A stretch of DNA of 64,000 bases. It comes from Aphis gossypii (lineage: Eukaryota > Arthropoda > Insecta > Hemiptera > Aphididae). A program made the position numbers and the translations under genes. Each line of letters opens with the position of its first letter. Positions within the stretch are counted from its first letter, which is position 1. Of this stretch, positions 27,301 through 40,282 are shown piece after piece. The notes under the pieces were generated by a model. That model made no database searches. It saw only the letters and a list, made by a program, of their open reading frames with translations, and was not told the origin of the DNA. The stretch covers positions 41,561,213 to 41,625,212 of the forward strand of contig NC_065531.1 in NCBI RefSeq assembly GCF_020184175.1, in the 5' to 3' direction.

Positions 27301-30300
27301 TAAATTAAACAAAAAGTACGTTTTCGATGATGACCGAAATATTATAATAAAATAGATTTAACATAAACAAATACATTATGATTTGTGTATATTAGGTATA
27401 GAATTAAATACAAAACAGTTATTCATGACATGATATTATTTACTTGTCTCACATACGATTATAGTATATGTATGCTTCACATAGAGCAAAGAACATTTAA
27501 TAGTTAGATGTGGAGTATGCGTAGGAGTTGGTCGCACGTGGGGGATGACAAAAGAAATATTGGGTGGGCGACGCCCACAGGACCATTGTCCATTAACAAC
27601 CCCTTTACAACACGTACTCACGATGAATAAAACATTTAATGCTTAGATCTATTTTTTGTTTGTTATTTTAAACTGTGCTACAACAATGAATACTTAATAT
27701 ATTATGTTTTGTTTTTTTATATTAGTAGATTACGAATAATCTAAACTCAAAAAAACAGTTGACTATTCTGAAGTAGAATAAAATCAGCTACTTAGCTAAG
27801 TAAAATAAATAAAACAATACATTTTATATTATATATAGGTACGATTGTTTGTATTTACGATTAACTTAATAATTATTATTTCTTAATTTCAGGTGTTTTT
27901 AGATAATTATTAAATAGAAAACCGTCAATTAAATTAAATCGATATTTATTGTTCCGACATTAAAATAGTGAAATGTTTTCAATTTTCTTCTTAAATGGTA
28001 AAGGCACGAATATATATAATAATAAATAGAAAAGACAGAATGCCGACGTTTTCGTAATGTGTACATAAATAGGAGATTCAGTAAATATAAAATAGTAGAG
28101 GGAGTAAGGGGAAAGTAGTACTCGGCCCAGTATACCTATTGATTGCCACCGGCGGTTCGGTCCGCTCTATTTGCCGTAGAGTTTATTTTTTACGAGTCTC
28201 CGAGGCGGCCCAGGCGGAATCGACACAGTTACCAGACACCGTTGTCCGGCGAACTGGAACACAGAGTACCGTAAAACACGGATCTCGTTTACGGTTACAT
28301 TTAACGAATCGTCCGCTGGAGGCACACGGGTTTAACCGTTGTAGCGGGGAAAGCAGATTTTGAGCAGAAAAATATATTCCATATTTATAAATTGTTTTAC
28401 ATAGATTGTAACGACTAACGAATGAACACACAGCCAAAAAAACAACAATATAATACACTAGTTATTAATATATAAACAAAAAATGATATATTTAAAGAGG
28501 AATTTAAAATACGTTCACGTATTTCCGTTTTATTCAACGGCCAATAAAAAATTAATTTGTAAGAAGTTATAAATATATAACAAACTTCCAAAGTATTCTT
28601 ATAGTTTTATTTCAGTTTTTCTATAGATTCTAGTGCATAAATAATTTAAATAAGGTCACATTGATACGAGAAAATTTCACGAATATAAAAGACAAGTAAA
28701 ACGTTTTACACCGAGTCTCGGTAGAGTTGAAAAGTTTTAGAAACTATATTCAAAATCAAAACAACTACATGCATGAATTATAAATATAAGATAACGTTAA
28801 GTTAGCCATTAGCAGATCCAGTAGTATAATATTATTAATATACAAAATAAATAATAATACACTGATACACGAACACACTATAAAGCGTCTCATTGTTTTC
28901 GGCATTTCTAGAGGGCTAATACATTTGGAAACAGAAGGAGTGAAAGAGAAAGAGAGTCGATCAATGGGAAACAAGGTACGTGTGTGTGTGTATAGCAACG
29001 CCGAGTACACAACACAAAAGGTCGCACCGGCCCGGGGCCTTTGTGATAAGCGACCTCCCGCGTGATCAATATGACGTCGATTTCACTGTGGCGGCCTAAC
29101 CACGCCCTACAGGGATACCCGGATTCTGCTGGGCCGCCGCCACAGCATTTTTGTACATGCATCGATGTACAGTACTCGTACACAATACAAAATAAATGAA
29201 TAAATACACGCACAAATAAATCGACCGAAAACGTGATGGGCAGGGAAAACGACAGTACGTGTTCATAACAAGAAAAATTCAGACACACATCACACACTGC
29301 TGCAGCACGCATGTATAAAATCCCATTTCATTTAATTTCTCTCTCTCTCTCTATCTTTTTTGTGTCTAATGTTTATTAATTCGGTCGTGCAAAGAAACTC
29401 GGTCGTATTTCACCTGGAATTGAGGTCATCGGATGTGTACATTATAATATTATACGCCGTGTACGCACAACCAACGCCACTCACAAAGATGACGACTACG
29501 GCTATGGAACGGTCGCGGCGACGGTGTGGGTTAGTGTGTGAACGAGTGACAGCGCGCGTGTATAAACGGCAACGTCGACAAGTCGGCGACACGACTCACC
29601 TCTTCTATACTCGGCCGTACAGTGTGTGCGGATGCTGCGGGCCCGCGGCCACACATTGATCATAATAACCCTCGGGACACGAGAGACGAAATTAGTATAC
29701 CCCCGGGCCCCGCGCGTTGCCGGATTGCGACGTTGCCGCCCACGCAACAATCGATACTATACGCGACTACGATACGAGACACACGTCCGGGTACAAAAAA
29801 ATTAAATCAATCACCCAGAAAATATCAACTGTATCGCTATAACACACATAGGTAGTCACTCGGCGCTAATTTTAGACGCGTTACACGACGTTGTATACGT
29901 TTTCTACCTCGACAAACCGACGAAAAAAATCCCATTCGTCTCGTTCGGATATTTTAGTTTTTTCGTGATGCCGTTCTTATATAAAAAAAAAAAAAAAAAA
30001 CCTTAAACAATAATTTGCCACTCACCTCTTTTGAACCGCTTTTCGTGGTGAGGACTTCCGAAGACAGTTGTTTCAGGGTCTGAGTAAGGTTCCGCGAAGC
30101 CTCGGCGAGCGCTCGGGTGTCGAGTTGCGGTTTGTCTCCTGTAGCCGTGGTCGTGGCCGTGTTGGTGGACGCGGTCGACGTGCTCGCGTCGCACGAACAA
30201 GGCACCGTCACCGGTGGAGGTGTGGGTGGTACAGCAGCAGCGGCTGCTGCGGCTGCGGCTGCGGCGGCTGCAGCTGTGGCGGCTGCTGCTGCTGCGGCGG

Positions 30301-33300
30301 CTGCGGCCGCGGCGACAATCGGTGACGGGGCCGGAGGCGACGAGTCCTCAGTCGTATCCATTGAGTTGTCGTCGCTGTCGTCGGATACGTTACGGACGCG
30401 GGTAATCGGGTAAGCGTCCACGCCGGGGATCAGTCTAGGGGTGCCGATGATATTGCCGGCAGAACACGCGGTGGCCGCCGTCGCGGTGGCCTGGGGTGGT
30501 TCGGGAGCCACAGTCGACGCGTTTAGTGTGGCCGCTGCACCGGTGCTGGCCACAGTCGAGGCGGCGGTCTGTAATCGTTTCGACGAACCAGAAGAAGAAA
30601 CGGTTGATAATTGTAGCTGGATGAGCATCATGTGATCGCCAAGTCTCATCGTGAGGTTTAATGGTGCTTTGCCCGATAGGAAATCGTTGACCTAATAACA
30701 ATAAAATAAACGCAGCCATATAATATAGGCAAATAATGACGTGTTGACGGTGGTGACATAAGTTCGTTTAAATTTAAATATATAATAAAACAACAGTATT
30801 GTGCTTGGGGACTTTATAAAATGATTTATAAAGAATTTATACTTTTTTTTTTTTATAAATTTACTACCTAAAAATTACCAATGTACACAAATACACAATC
30901 AAAAAAGTAAAACTATTAAGTTGAACATTTAAAAAAAATAGATACATGCTCTTTTATCAATATCAATATTCGTACTATAAACTTTCAACGTTAGATTAGG
31001 AAATATTATAAAATGCAAATACATAATGTATCATGGTTATATATAAAATATATTTACTTTATTATACAATAAACAACTCACGCAGGTGAAACGATTGACA
31101 TATTTTAATATTCTACACATTGCGTAATAATGTAATAGAAGCAGAATTTTGTATTTTAACCATTAAATAAAGCCTATACGTTTAATGTTAGTGGATTGGG
31201 TCTATCATAAAAATTGTTACATGGCATTTTTGAAAATCATATTGCCATACATACGTTGAACAAAAATACCAATTTTTCAACATTTTTAAAATATAAAACA
31301 ATTTTGTAGTTTTCTTTTTAAACGTTAAGTCTTATAAATGCAAAGAAAGGTAATGAAATTCTGAATCTAAAATAATACTTATTTTTCATCGTTAAACAAT
31401 AATAATTTATTTATTAGTTATTACTTATAAGTTAATATTTCACTTGTCACAGTCATCAAGCAATTAATAGATTTTTATTATGTTTAACGACATTGAAGTA
31501 ATCACTTACAATAAAAATATATGATTTAACAGTCAGTGCTTCTTTTAAAATATTTTTTATACATTCTAAATATAACGGTGAATATAACACCGTCGTTATA
31601 CAGTTAACAGCAAAATATTATGAATCTTTAATCATCTTTCGTCAAAAGAAATCTATTAAATAGAGAAATTACCTGAGAGTCGTTCAAACTTTCCAACGCC
31701 TGCATCACACTTTGTTCTGGTCTCTGAACCTAAAAAAAAAAAAAAACAAAATATAGGCTACAATAAATACAATATAATATAACACTTTATAAATATAGAG
31801 ACATTTTTCAATATTTAATAAGAATGTATGGTTTGTGTACATAGAATTTGTCTATATAGATTCTATTACACGTAGTGATAAATATTAATAAAATGTTATC
31901 GGCAGGGTGTGGTCCTGGATTCACAAGGTCCCTCTGATAAGGTCAACGCCCGGTTTGGAAGACGGCCCGCCCAATTTTGTAAATATTATACTGTTTATGT
32001 TATCTTATAATATAGGATTTCGTGTAAAGTCTAAATGCAATTTATGATTTTTTTTGCCTGAAAAAATGTCTATTAAACATAAGCCCGATAACACTTATTT
32101 GGGACACACTGTGTTAACATGGTAAAAATATATTATATCAGTGGTTTTTTTCCCATACTCGTAAACCACGCGATTCGCTTTGCCGACTGTATATCTAGAA
32201 CAGAATAACGCAATAACGCTGATCCACTTTTACACAAAACATATTATACCTACAACAAGTTTTTAGCATAGACTCATTTTTATTTTGTATTATTGTAACT
32301 GTGAAAACACATATGTTCTATACATATTATATAAAACAGTTAAACAGTTAAGTTTTAAATAAATAATATTTTAAGTTAATATTTTTATATTTATTTATAA
32401 ATATTTATAAATTATAATATTAAAAATCAATATTACATTATTATTGTAAACTTTTTCGTTATTTATTAAGTATAATATAAGTAATAACTAAAACATTTAG
32501 GATAGTTTATAAAAAAAGAACAAAAAACAAATATATTACGATTAATTATATAAATAAATATTTAATATGATAAATATGATTTTAAAACTTTATACGTTGA
32601 AAATAAACAAGGAAGCAATTGACAACTTGAGAAAATTATTAATATTGTTCTTAAAATTTAAAATATAGTAAGAAAATAAACCATTAAAACGTTAATAAAG
32701 TATTAAATAGAGTGTAAGAATTGTATTATTATAAGTTCGTTTGAATAGTTGCAAAGGCCAAACAGAAAAATAATGAAATTTTTATAAATAACAACCTAAT
32801 AATAAATTATTATTGTGTAAAAAACACACCTAAAAAAATAATAATATTTTTATTTGCATAGGTACTTTTAAAAGTATAAAAAATGTAAATTATAAACATA
32901 TATTACAGATCTTATTCACTACAATGTAGAGTTTAAGACGTTTTCACTAATTTGTAGGTTACGAGATTTAACAGGATATTTTTTATTTTTGTTTAAATAA
33001 TAATACCTACAGTGTGAATATTTTAATATTTTTCGTTTTAAATTAAGCTAAAACAGAAATATACAACGACTTATCTTGAATAAACCAAGTTTTCTTGTAA
33101 AATATTACAAGAAAATATCTATTATAATAGAAATTAGTCGTAAATTTACAAAATTATTTTATTTCCAAAATATTAATTTTACCACATCACACATAATTAT
33201 TATGTTTAGCGTACTGTATTGTCGAAATTATTAATAAAATAATAAATAACCTATTACTCATATAATTTTTTAATAATTATTCATACTTCATAGTATCAAA

Positions 33301-36300
33301 AACATTGTAAATAACTTATCTTATAATTAATTTGTCATTTATAATTGAACCTATAAGTATTACATTATATCTGTATCTACTTTTGACCTTGAAGGGGTTT
33401 ATTCGAAAAATAAATACGTCTTATTAAATTATAGATAACAAAATGATCCCTATACAAGAAGAAAAGTACAGACAAAATCTTATACTAGCTGGTTAAATTG
33501 TATAAATGACAAATTAATTATAGGATAAGTTATTTACAATTTTTTTTTTTTTGGTACTATTATGTATAAACATTATGGTTTATAATGATATAAGTATTAT
33601 ATGAATAATAGGTTATTTATTATTTTATTAAAAAAAAAAATGTTTCTTGCAAATTATTTTTATTATTCATATTAAACATAAAAATTATTTTTTATTTTAA
33701 AATAATATTAAATTTATGCTATAATGTCAAATTATTTACATTAAGTACATCACAGTCAGTAGATAATATAGAATAAAAAACATATAGCCTTTTTTTTTTT
33801 TGTAGGTAGACCCGTACGTCATACACTCATACCCGCATGTATTGTCTTTTTCTTATAAATAAACAACATTATAAATTTGTGTTTAATAAAACCAATTGTT
33901 AACTTTCATATTATTAGAGTACCTAAATATAAATATTATCAAACTTTTAGTTTAATGTCCATGTTTCGTACATCTATCATTTATGATATTTTATATTCTA
34001 AACACGTTATGAACAATTATGAATTGCAATATTTTATATATTCATAACTTATATGTAAATTTAAAACCAACAAATTTAAGCTATACCTACGTTAAGTTAT
34101 ATAAAAAAAATCGCATAGAATGTAACAAATAACAATACACATTACAAAGTACTAATGTAGATCAGAGCAGTACCTATATGTTACCAGCCCAAGTGTTTAT
34201 TTTAGTAGTGTAGATAAAAATTCTAAGGTGGAGCCTAAAGACGTTTAAAGTAAATTGTATCATAGTTATATATACATTCAATGTATACAATATACATCAT
34301 ATTATGTAAAATTAAACTAACAGCGAATAAAATAATAGATAGGTATGAAATCATTACATAAAGCACTTGAATATATACTCGTATTATGTATAAATGTACA
34401 TCAAATAGATTGTATTAATAATTTAATTTAAACAACATAAAAATCAAACATTATTAGTAAATGGTATTTAATATAACTTATAAACAAATATAAATCATTA
34501 CCAAAGGCATGTATTTGTTTTTATGAAAAATGTATTACAAAAAAGTTTTAATAAACCAATTTTATTTATATTAAGAAATAGAATATTAATTATCATTATC
34601 ATATTGAAAGTTAAATAAAAACAAAAAAATAAAAAATCTTAATACGTACCTATAAAAAAGATACATTGATAGGATGGCTTAATCGAAGGGGTTGTCCCTA
34701 ATCCACATTGAAACTATTTTAAATATTATTTTTAGTGTTTTAAATAAACCACCAACGACTAGCACACATCACATCATATATTATAGTACGTTTTTAATAA
34801 TTCAGATGTAGGTGCCTACTAGAAACATTCAAACATGTTGTAGTAATAGCTAATTCAAAATTGCGTTTTTAATTTGGGCGGACAAGAATTCATTAAATGT
34901 TTTAAAAGAACGGAATAAAACGATGGTAGAACCACCTCCGGCCTAGATGACGATCGGGTCATAACGGGTGTTGACCGTTGGCGTTCGGTGGCGTTTTGGT
35001 CCGAGCGAGGAGAGAGAAATAGAGAATATTATTATTCGAATCACTACGGTCTACGGCGACGAGCCGCCGACACGAGGTGTATACCGTTGCCCGGATCCCG
35101 TTACCCAGACAACGGGACAGCCGGCAATGTGTAGTCATAACGGGACACAGTTACAGCCCCGTTACAGGGTATCCCGAAAAAAATTGTTTGTACAAAATAA
35201 TAATAATGACAATGTTGAAAAAAACTTAATAGTTCACAGTTTTACCATTAACAGCACCCCCTTCCATGGCTATCGAAAATCGTGTTTAACGCACATTCAC
35301 CAACTATGCGTTGACCATTAGGGAAATTTTGTTCAATACTTTGAACTATGTACTTTCAAACAATCACGAACAATACGTCATCACAGTTTTAAATAATAAT
35401 ACTATAAATCGCATATGGTAATATTATGATCAGTGAACATTATAACCATAACCATGTTGCGTTCATACATTTTTCAAGTAAATCTAAATACAACATAGCA
35501 TTAAAATGATTATTTTCAGATTTTAGTTATTAAAAACGAATTATTTGAAACGACTGTGTAGTGCGGTTGTCGAATTAGTAATTTAATATTTATCGAGGTG
35601 ATTATATTTTATGACAATTTCGCAATTAAATGACATACTAAAGTAGTTTAATATACTTTTATAATAACGACTTCAGAAAAATAAAAACCTCCAATACAAA
35701 ATCATAAAATAAACTATCTACAATTTTTGAAACAAAATATATATTTAACATTACTATATAGGTATAAAGTAGGAATTTTGAGAAAACAATTTATATTTAA
35801 ACACGAATACTATGAATATTGTATTCAGTTATAGTACATGAAATGTTGACAGTCAAAACATACAAACATTATAAATATATTACATACATTCTACAATAGT
35901 AAATATGGCAATTATTATCGATTTAAAATTATTATTCTTGAACCCACACAATTTAACATAATTTAGATAGTAGAGCAAGTTAAGTATAAGTAATTACTGA
36001 TTAATATTATTGTTTTTACTTGTAAATAATGAATTAAACTCAGTCATAGTAATAATATTTAGTTACTTACATATTATGAAAATTAAAATAATACCTATAG
36101 TTTAAGTAAATACTCGGAAAAATTAAGTTAACAAAAAACTTATTACTTATAGTTACCATACTAATTATGAATAGCATGATGATATTTTTATTTTAGTTTT
36201 GTTATTATCATTAACAGTATAATAATTTACATTCTATACATGTTGTTTGCGGTTTGTACAAGACATACTAAAAAAACATTCACCAGCTTAATAATTGCGT

Positions 36301-39300
36301 ATTACACTGCGCAACATTAAACTAAAATTTACAAAGAACACAATTTAGATTGTCTCTGAAATATTACTATCTCGTACAGTTCATGCGAGCAGTTAGCTTA
36401 AATTAGTGTATGATAAGGGTTTTCATGAATTAAGATTAATTTTATAACTTTCCTTTTAACTCAAATATTTACTATTATACTGTATATTTATATTGTATAC
36501 TGCAAAATTTAATTACAGTTCAATAATAAAAAAAAAACCGAACAAATAACAAAAGCAGTATAAAATTAATAATTCTGTCTAGATAATATAACAAAGGTGT
36601 GTAAAAAAACTTACAAACATAAACAGTAAAAATACCGAGATAGTTCCAAAAAGTTTTAAGATTCAATCCATAAATGTTCTTAATAACTTATACATTAAAA
36701 GATAATGTAAAATGTATACTATTCCAAAAATATAGGAAGTTACATTCGAATTGATTTTCAAACCTAACGCCATAAACTACAATATTATAGGAACCTCATG
36801 TAAATAAATTGATTAAAAAAGAATGATTTCAGAATTTCTTAAAGTAATAGTATGTCAATAATATAACACTTAATAATATGACTTTTGAGTATTTAGCATT
36901 TTAACGTTAACAGTAGTTCATGAATGTATATAAATTATAAATTTAAAGTAACAATAATACCGTGGCGACCGTAGTGTATATAATACAAACGTATCACGGT
37001 GCCCATAACAACGAAATAAGTCAAAACTTAAATAATACAATCATAACGTTATTTTACGAATGCTCGACGTGAAACATTTTTCCAGTCATAAATCAATTGG
37101 TTACAACTTAAAAAAAAATCCAATATTAAGTTTTTTAGAAATAATTACACTGGCCATTTCTTTTTACGAGATGATCAGTATATTATTATATTGATTGACC
37201 GTTGATATCATTGCACTATTTGTAGGCAGGTCTAACCTCTAGTCTCGTCGGCCGTATTGAAATTTAGGGAAACCAAAGTAATGTGGAAGGAGCAATGGAG
37301 AACAAGGCCTACTTGATTTCCCTCTCCTCAGACATTCTAAAATCTCGAGCTGCGATGAGATGTCCTTGCACGTGCACATTGGCCGTTGTGTGTATATACT
37401 ATATACTATATAATAGTAGTAGTATAATATAATATATAATAATAATATGTAATATATCGTGATTATCAAGATGTGTGGCAATAAGGACACACAATACATG
37501 GGTATTATTTTATGTTTTAAACTGGTTTATCGTCGAGGGGTAAAGGGTGGGAGGACCGGGATAAAAGAGACGAAAAAGAAGATTTACTCACCAGAAGACC
37601 GGTTTCTACGCTGGGCAATAGGGTGAGGCGGCTTCCTTGCATCAACTGGTTGTCGTCCAACGAGCCATCTCTAAGTTGCCTACAATACAAAAAAAAAAAC
37701 CATAAATCAATAAACGTCTGGTCAATAACTGTATAGTACAAATAGAATTATCTTGGTTTACAAGTATTACTATCATCCATAGTTATCAAACATATTTTAT
37801 AAATATTATTATTTTTATATCTCCTGAAAACTCGAAAAAAAATCCCTAACAATTTTCATACCGTGAAAATAATAACAACGGTAATAAATACCGATAGCGA
37901 GCAACAATGAGATTTTCAAGGTTTAAACGCAATAATAATAACAATAAATACAGACGCGTTACATAAATGCGTCGAATTACGTATAGGTATTATATTATTA
38001 TTAATAATTATAGTTTGCATCCACCGTGCGATTGTCGTAACATGTGGATAAACAACGTAGCTGTAATATGAGGTGTTATTTTTTTTATTATTATTTTATT
38101 TGTTTCATGTGTGCGCACGATCACAAACGTAAGGAAAAAATACCCGAAGATAAATTGTGGAGGGGAAAACAATAGAAACGATGAACGGATGCAAGCGTAT
38201 TGCGAACCCCTGGTTTTCCGGGGAAAGCTACTTTTGACGAGTTGCTTTCTGGAGAATTCTTTTAAAAATACCTCACGAACACATCATAATGTCCGAGACA
38301 CAGGGTATAGCGTTTATACGTTTAACGAGCGGCGATGACGTGTTTCTTTGGGGCGGACAATGGAGAGAAGAGGGAGACCAAGCAGCTGTTCTACACTTGT
38401 CCAACTACAAGGGACCCGTCTCGCAGCGTCGGGTTATTCACCCCCGAATCCGTAATGGCGGTGGCCTCGGATAGGGGAGCGGCGACGTTGTCAGCTGTTG
38501 GGATTTCGATCCCACGCTCAGGCGAAGATAGACTCCGCCGCCGCCAATGATTGCGTAACAACAATCGCTCGAAAAAAGAATATTACACCCATAACCTTTT
38601 ATCGTCTGTGGGTTACCTGCGGGGGGTTTGAAAAAGGAAAAGAATAAACGACGTAATCGTTTTGGGACTCGTCCGTAACAAAGAACGACCAATCGAACCA
38701 GGACAAATATTATTTTACATACCTACGAAAAATTAATAATATTATATTATATTTGTAAAGTTTGTTCTCGTGAAAAATGTTTACCTCAATGAGTAACACG
38801 GGCAGCTGCTACTTTAAAATAGTGTAATTCGGGGGCGGTCGTTTGATAACGAATGTTGTGATTGCGAATCGCCCTAAATTATATACACAATCATAACAAA
38901 TGCGACTTCCGGGAAACGAGTGTACCCGCGCTATCGTCGGTCGATAGCATCGGCGAAGGAGGACGCGCGAGCACCGGAACGAGCTCTCCCGGTCGGACAC
39001 CTACGGTGAACGCGATCGGCAACCGAGTTATTGAAATCCGTCGACAATAGACGACACGGGAGTGCAAATCCTGTTGGCATGGATTCGCCGTATTGCGGTT
39101 TTTGAAAGTTTTGTCCCGAAGTTGGGCGGGGGAGACGGCAAAAAAAAAAGGTAGTGCTTACGAAACATAATCGTGAAGCCGTCAAGCTATGGGACGGTGG
39201 AAAACAACATATATGTCATCTGAGCGCGTTTCCAAACTGTTTAGAAACGACACGATAAACGACTATAATAGCGGTGACAGAAAAACGACGGAATGGCAAC

Positions 39301-40282
39301 GTCGACACTATTATATTATTATTATACACGAACGTCGGCTCCCCCCCTTCACCAAACATCCGAAACAGATTCGGGAAACCAACAACAATTTTTATCTCGA
39401 ACAAGCAGCTGTTCCGAGGGTACGCGTCAAAACGGGTCGACACACACAACAAAACAGGGTCGTGACCCCTTCCCCCCACCAACACGACAATAGGTCTCGC
39501 GATAGCTTCGTTATCGGACGGAAACGCTGGTCCGGTCTACCTGGAGGTGGGATACTTCGTACTTTGGAGCTCCAAGGATGAGCTCAACCTCGCCTACACC
39601 CACGGCTTTGACGGGCAGCTACACAGCGGGTAGCAAAGGGGAAGCGACGTCGAAAACGAAGAAAAACATAAAGAATAAAACATTTGTCTCACCTCTCGCG
39701 GTACAACAGACATATCCGCTCTTTGGGCACTCTCAGACGTTTGGAGATCACTTTCTTTAGGCTTTCCACCGAATCGGTTTTGAGCACGGACAGATCGAAC
39801 TGGCCGCCGGTGGTCGGCGATACGGTGATCGTGATCTCGGACTCCTCAGCGGCCGCATGTTCGGACATGACGGCGCGCACGGCGGCGGCGAAGATCTTTC
39901 CTTCGGGATCCGGATCGGACGGATCGAAGTCGCGGGCGCCGACCGCGGCGTCGGCGGGGTTATCGCTGCTGCTGGCAGCCGCCTGGTGATTGTCGTCGGC
40001 TTGCGCCGTCGTCCCCGTCCTGTTCTTCTGCTGTTCCCGCTCGGCCTGTATCGCCAGATATTCCCGGTGCCGCTGTTCCTGAGCGGCCGACGCTAAGAAG
40101 GCGGCCGTTTTAGCCGCTCGTTTGGCCGCGACAAGGGCTGCAGTCCTTCTGGCCGTCTTGGCCGCTGCGGCCGCGGCTGCTGCCGTCGCGTCGTTGTTAT
40201 TGTCCACCGCGGCGCTGCTGCAACCGCACCCGGATTTTGACTCGCTCGCGTCATTGTTGCTACTGCTACTGCTACCTTCCAT
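21318..40282 (-). CDS. Midn: Midnolin (stuxnet-like), seven coding exons
   Basis: Exons (minus): 40282-39693, 37679-37592, 31729-31673, 30691-30026, 22197-22110, 21859-21614, 21535-21318. They join in frame into about 650 residues. Residues ~150-226 form a ubiquitin-like domain (LRVPKERICLLYRE, then RLTLLPSVETGLL). Residues 227-272 (RPEQSVMQALESLNDSQ, VNDFLSGKAPLNL, GDHMMLIQLQL) and ~475-530 (RRPGAIIESM, GVYSGTFSG, GRPKRDISTIIHILNDLL) match the two halves of the midnolin Catch region. Residues ~584-610 form the basic C-terminal helix (ENAATRGKMERLRLIMEEKR). In the known family, Catch binds substrates, the C-terminal helix binds the proteasome and the Ubl promotes degradation without ubiquitin. 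Drosophila stuxnet degrades Polycomb this way. Oddities are an N-terminal Ala/Lys-rich extension before the Ubl and an Ala tract at 372-398. Confidence 0.93.
22725..22878. mobile_element. MITE with CATAGGCGC ends, in midnolin intron 4
   Basis: The ends are CATAGGCGC (22725-22733) and GCGCCTATG (22870-22878), inverted copies of each other around a 154-bp non-coding body with G-rich and C-rich blocks near the ends. The flanks tacataaa and aacataaa match at 7 of 8 bases, fitting an old hAT-type 8-bp duplication. It lies about 0.5 kb upstream of exon 5. Confidence 0.7.
23462..23478. repeat. (GT)n microsatellite
   Basis: A perfect GT dinucleotide run of 17 bases at the edge of the GC-rich intronic island. 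Confidence 0.8.
24181..24197. repeat. (GGTA)n microsatellite
   Basis: About four perfect GGTA units, followed by AGAGA. Tetranucleotide GGTA runs recur in shorter form across the window (for example 62510-62520). Confidence 0.8.
28086..28370. other. GC-richer segment in midnolin intron 4
   Basis: A roughly 280-bp patch of balanced composition in AT-rich intron. The plus strand is open at 28139-28363 and the minus strand at 28183-28458, without any recognised domain or clear splice sites. It could be a conserved regulatory block or an exon of an unknown transcript. Confidence 0.25.
29000..29940. other. GC-rich stretch just downstream of midnolin exon 4
   Basis: A GC/CpG-richer block of about 0.9 kb begins next to the exon 4 donor and includes a (CT)n run at 29339-29352. 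Open frames are short and overlapping with no recognisable product. It is read as intronic regulatory or simply GC-rich sequence contiguous with exon 4. Confidence 0.35.
31901..31996. repeat. GC-rich insert flanked by 8-bp direct repeats
   Basis: A short GC-rich insert starting ggcagggtgtggtcctgg in AT-rich intron 2 side sequence is flanked by identical atgttatc 8-mers (31893-31900 and 31997-32004). It has no clear inverted ends. It could be a fragment of a mobile element with its target duplication, or the direct repeat may be chance. Confidence 0.35.
33230..33634. mobile_element. Fold-back (long inverted repeat) element in midnolin intron 2
   Basis: Positions 33305-33343 and 33501-33539 are inverted copies of each other over 39 bases with one mismatch. 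The similarity continues outward with small gaps to about 33230 and 33634 (arm ends TTAATAAAATAATAAATAAC) and partly inward. The whole unit is about 405 bp and would form a long hairpin. It is AT-rich and has no coding capacity. This is typical of a fold-back MITE; the superfamily cannot be assigned. Confidence 0.75.
34920..35330. other. GC-richer segment in midnolin intron 2
   Basis: A patch of about 400 bp with balanced composition. The plus strand is open at 34968-35321. Several repeats of ACGGGACA / CCCGTTAC lie at 35097-35170, including inverted pairs that could form small stems. There is no domain and no good splice sites; it is possibly a regulatory element. Confidence 0.3.
38100..39680. 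promoter_or_regulatory. GC-richer 5' part of midnolin intron 1
   Basis: About 1.6 kb of raised GC content lies directly downstream of exon 1, with numerous short overlapping open frames on both strands and none convincing. Together with exon 1 and the upstream block it forms a GC-rich 5' domain of the gene, where transcriptional control elements would be expected. Confidence 0.4.

Noticed and set aside
30068..30413. Open frames antisense to midnolin exon 4 (poly-Ala, Gly/Cys-rich)
   Set aside because: Shadow frames of the alanine tract and GC-rich exon on the opposite strand.
34968..35321. 117-codon plus frame
   Set aside because: No domain; frame lies in a GC-richer intronic patch and its composition changes abruptly to Asn/Lys-rich at the AT boundary.
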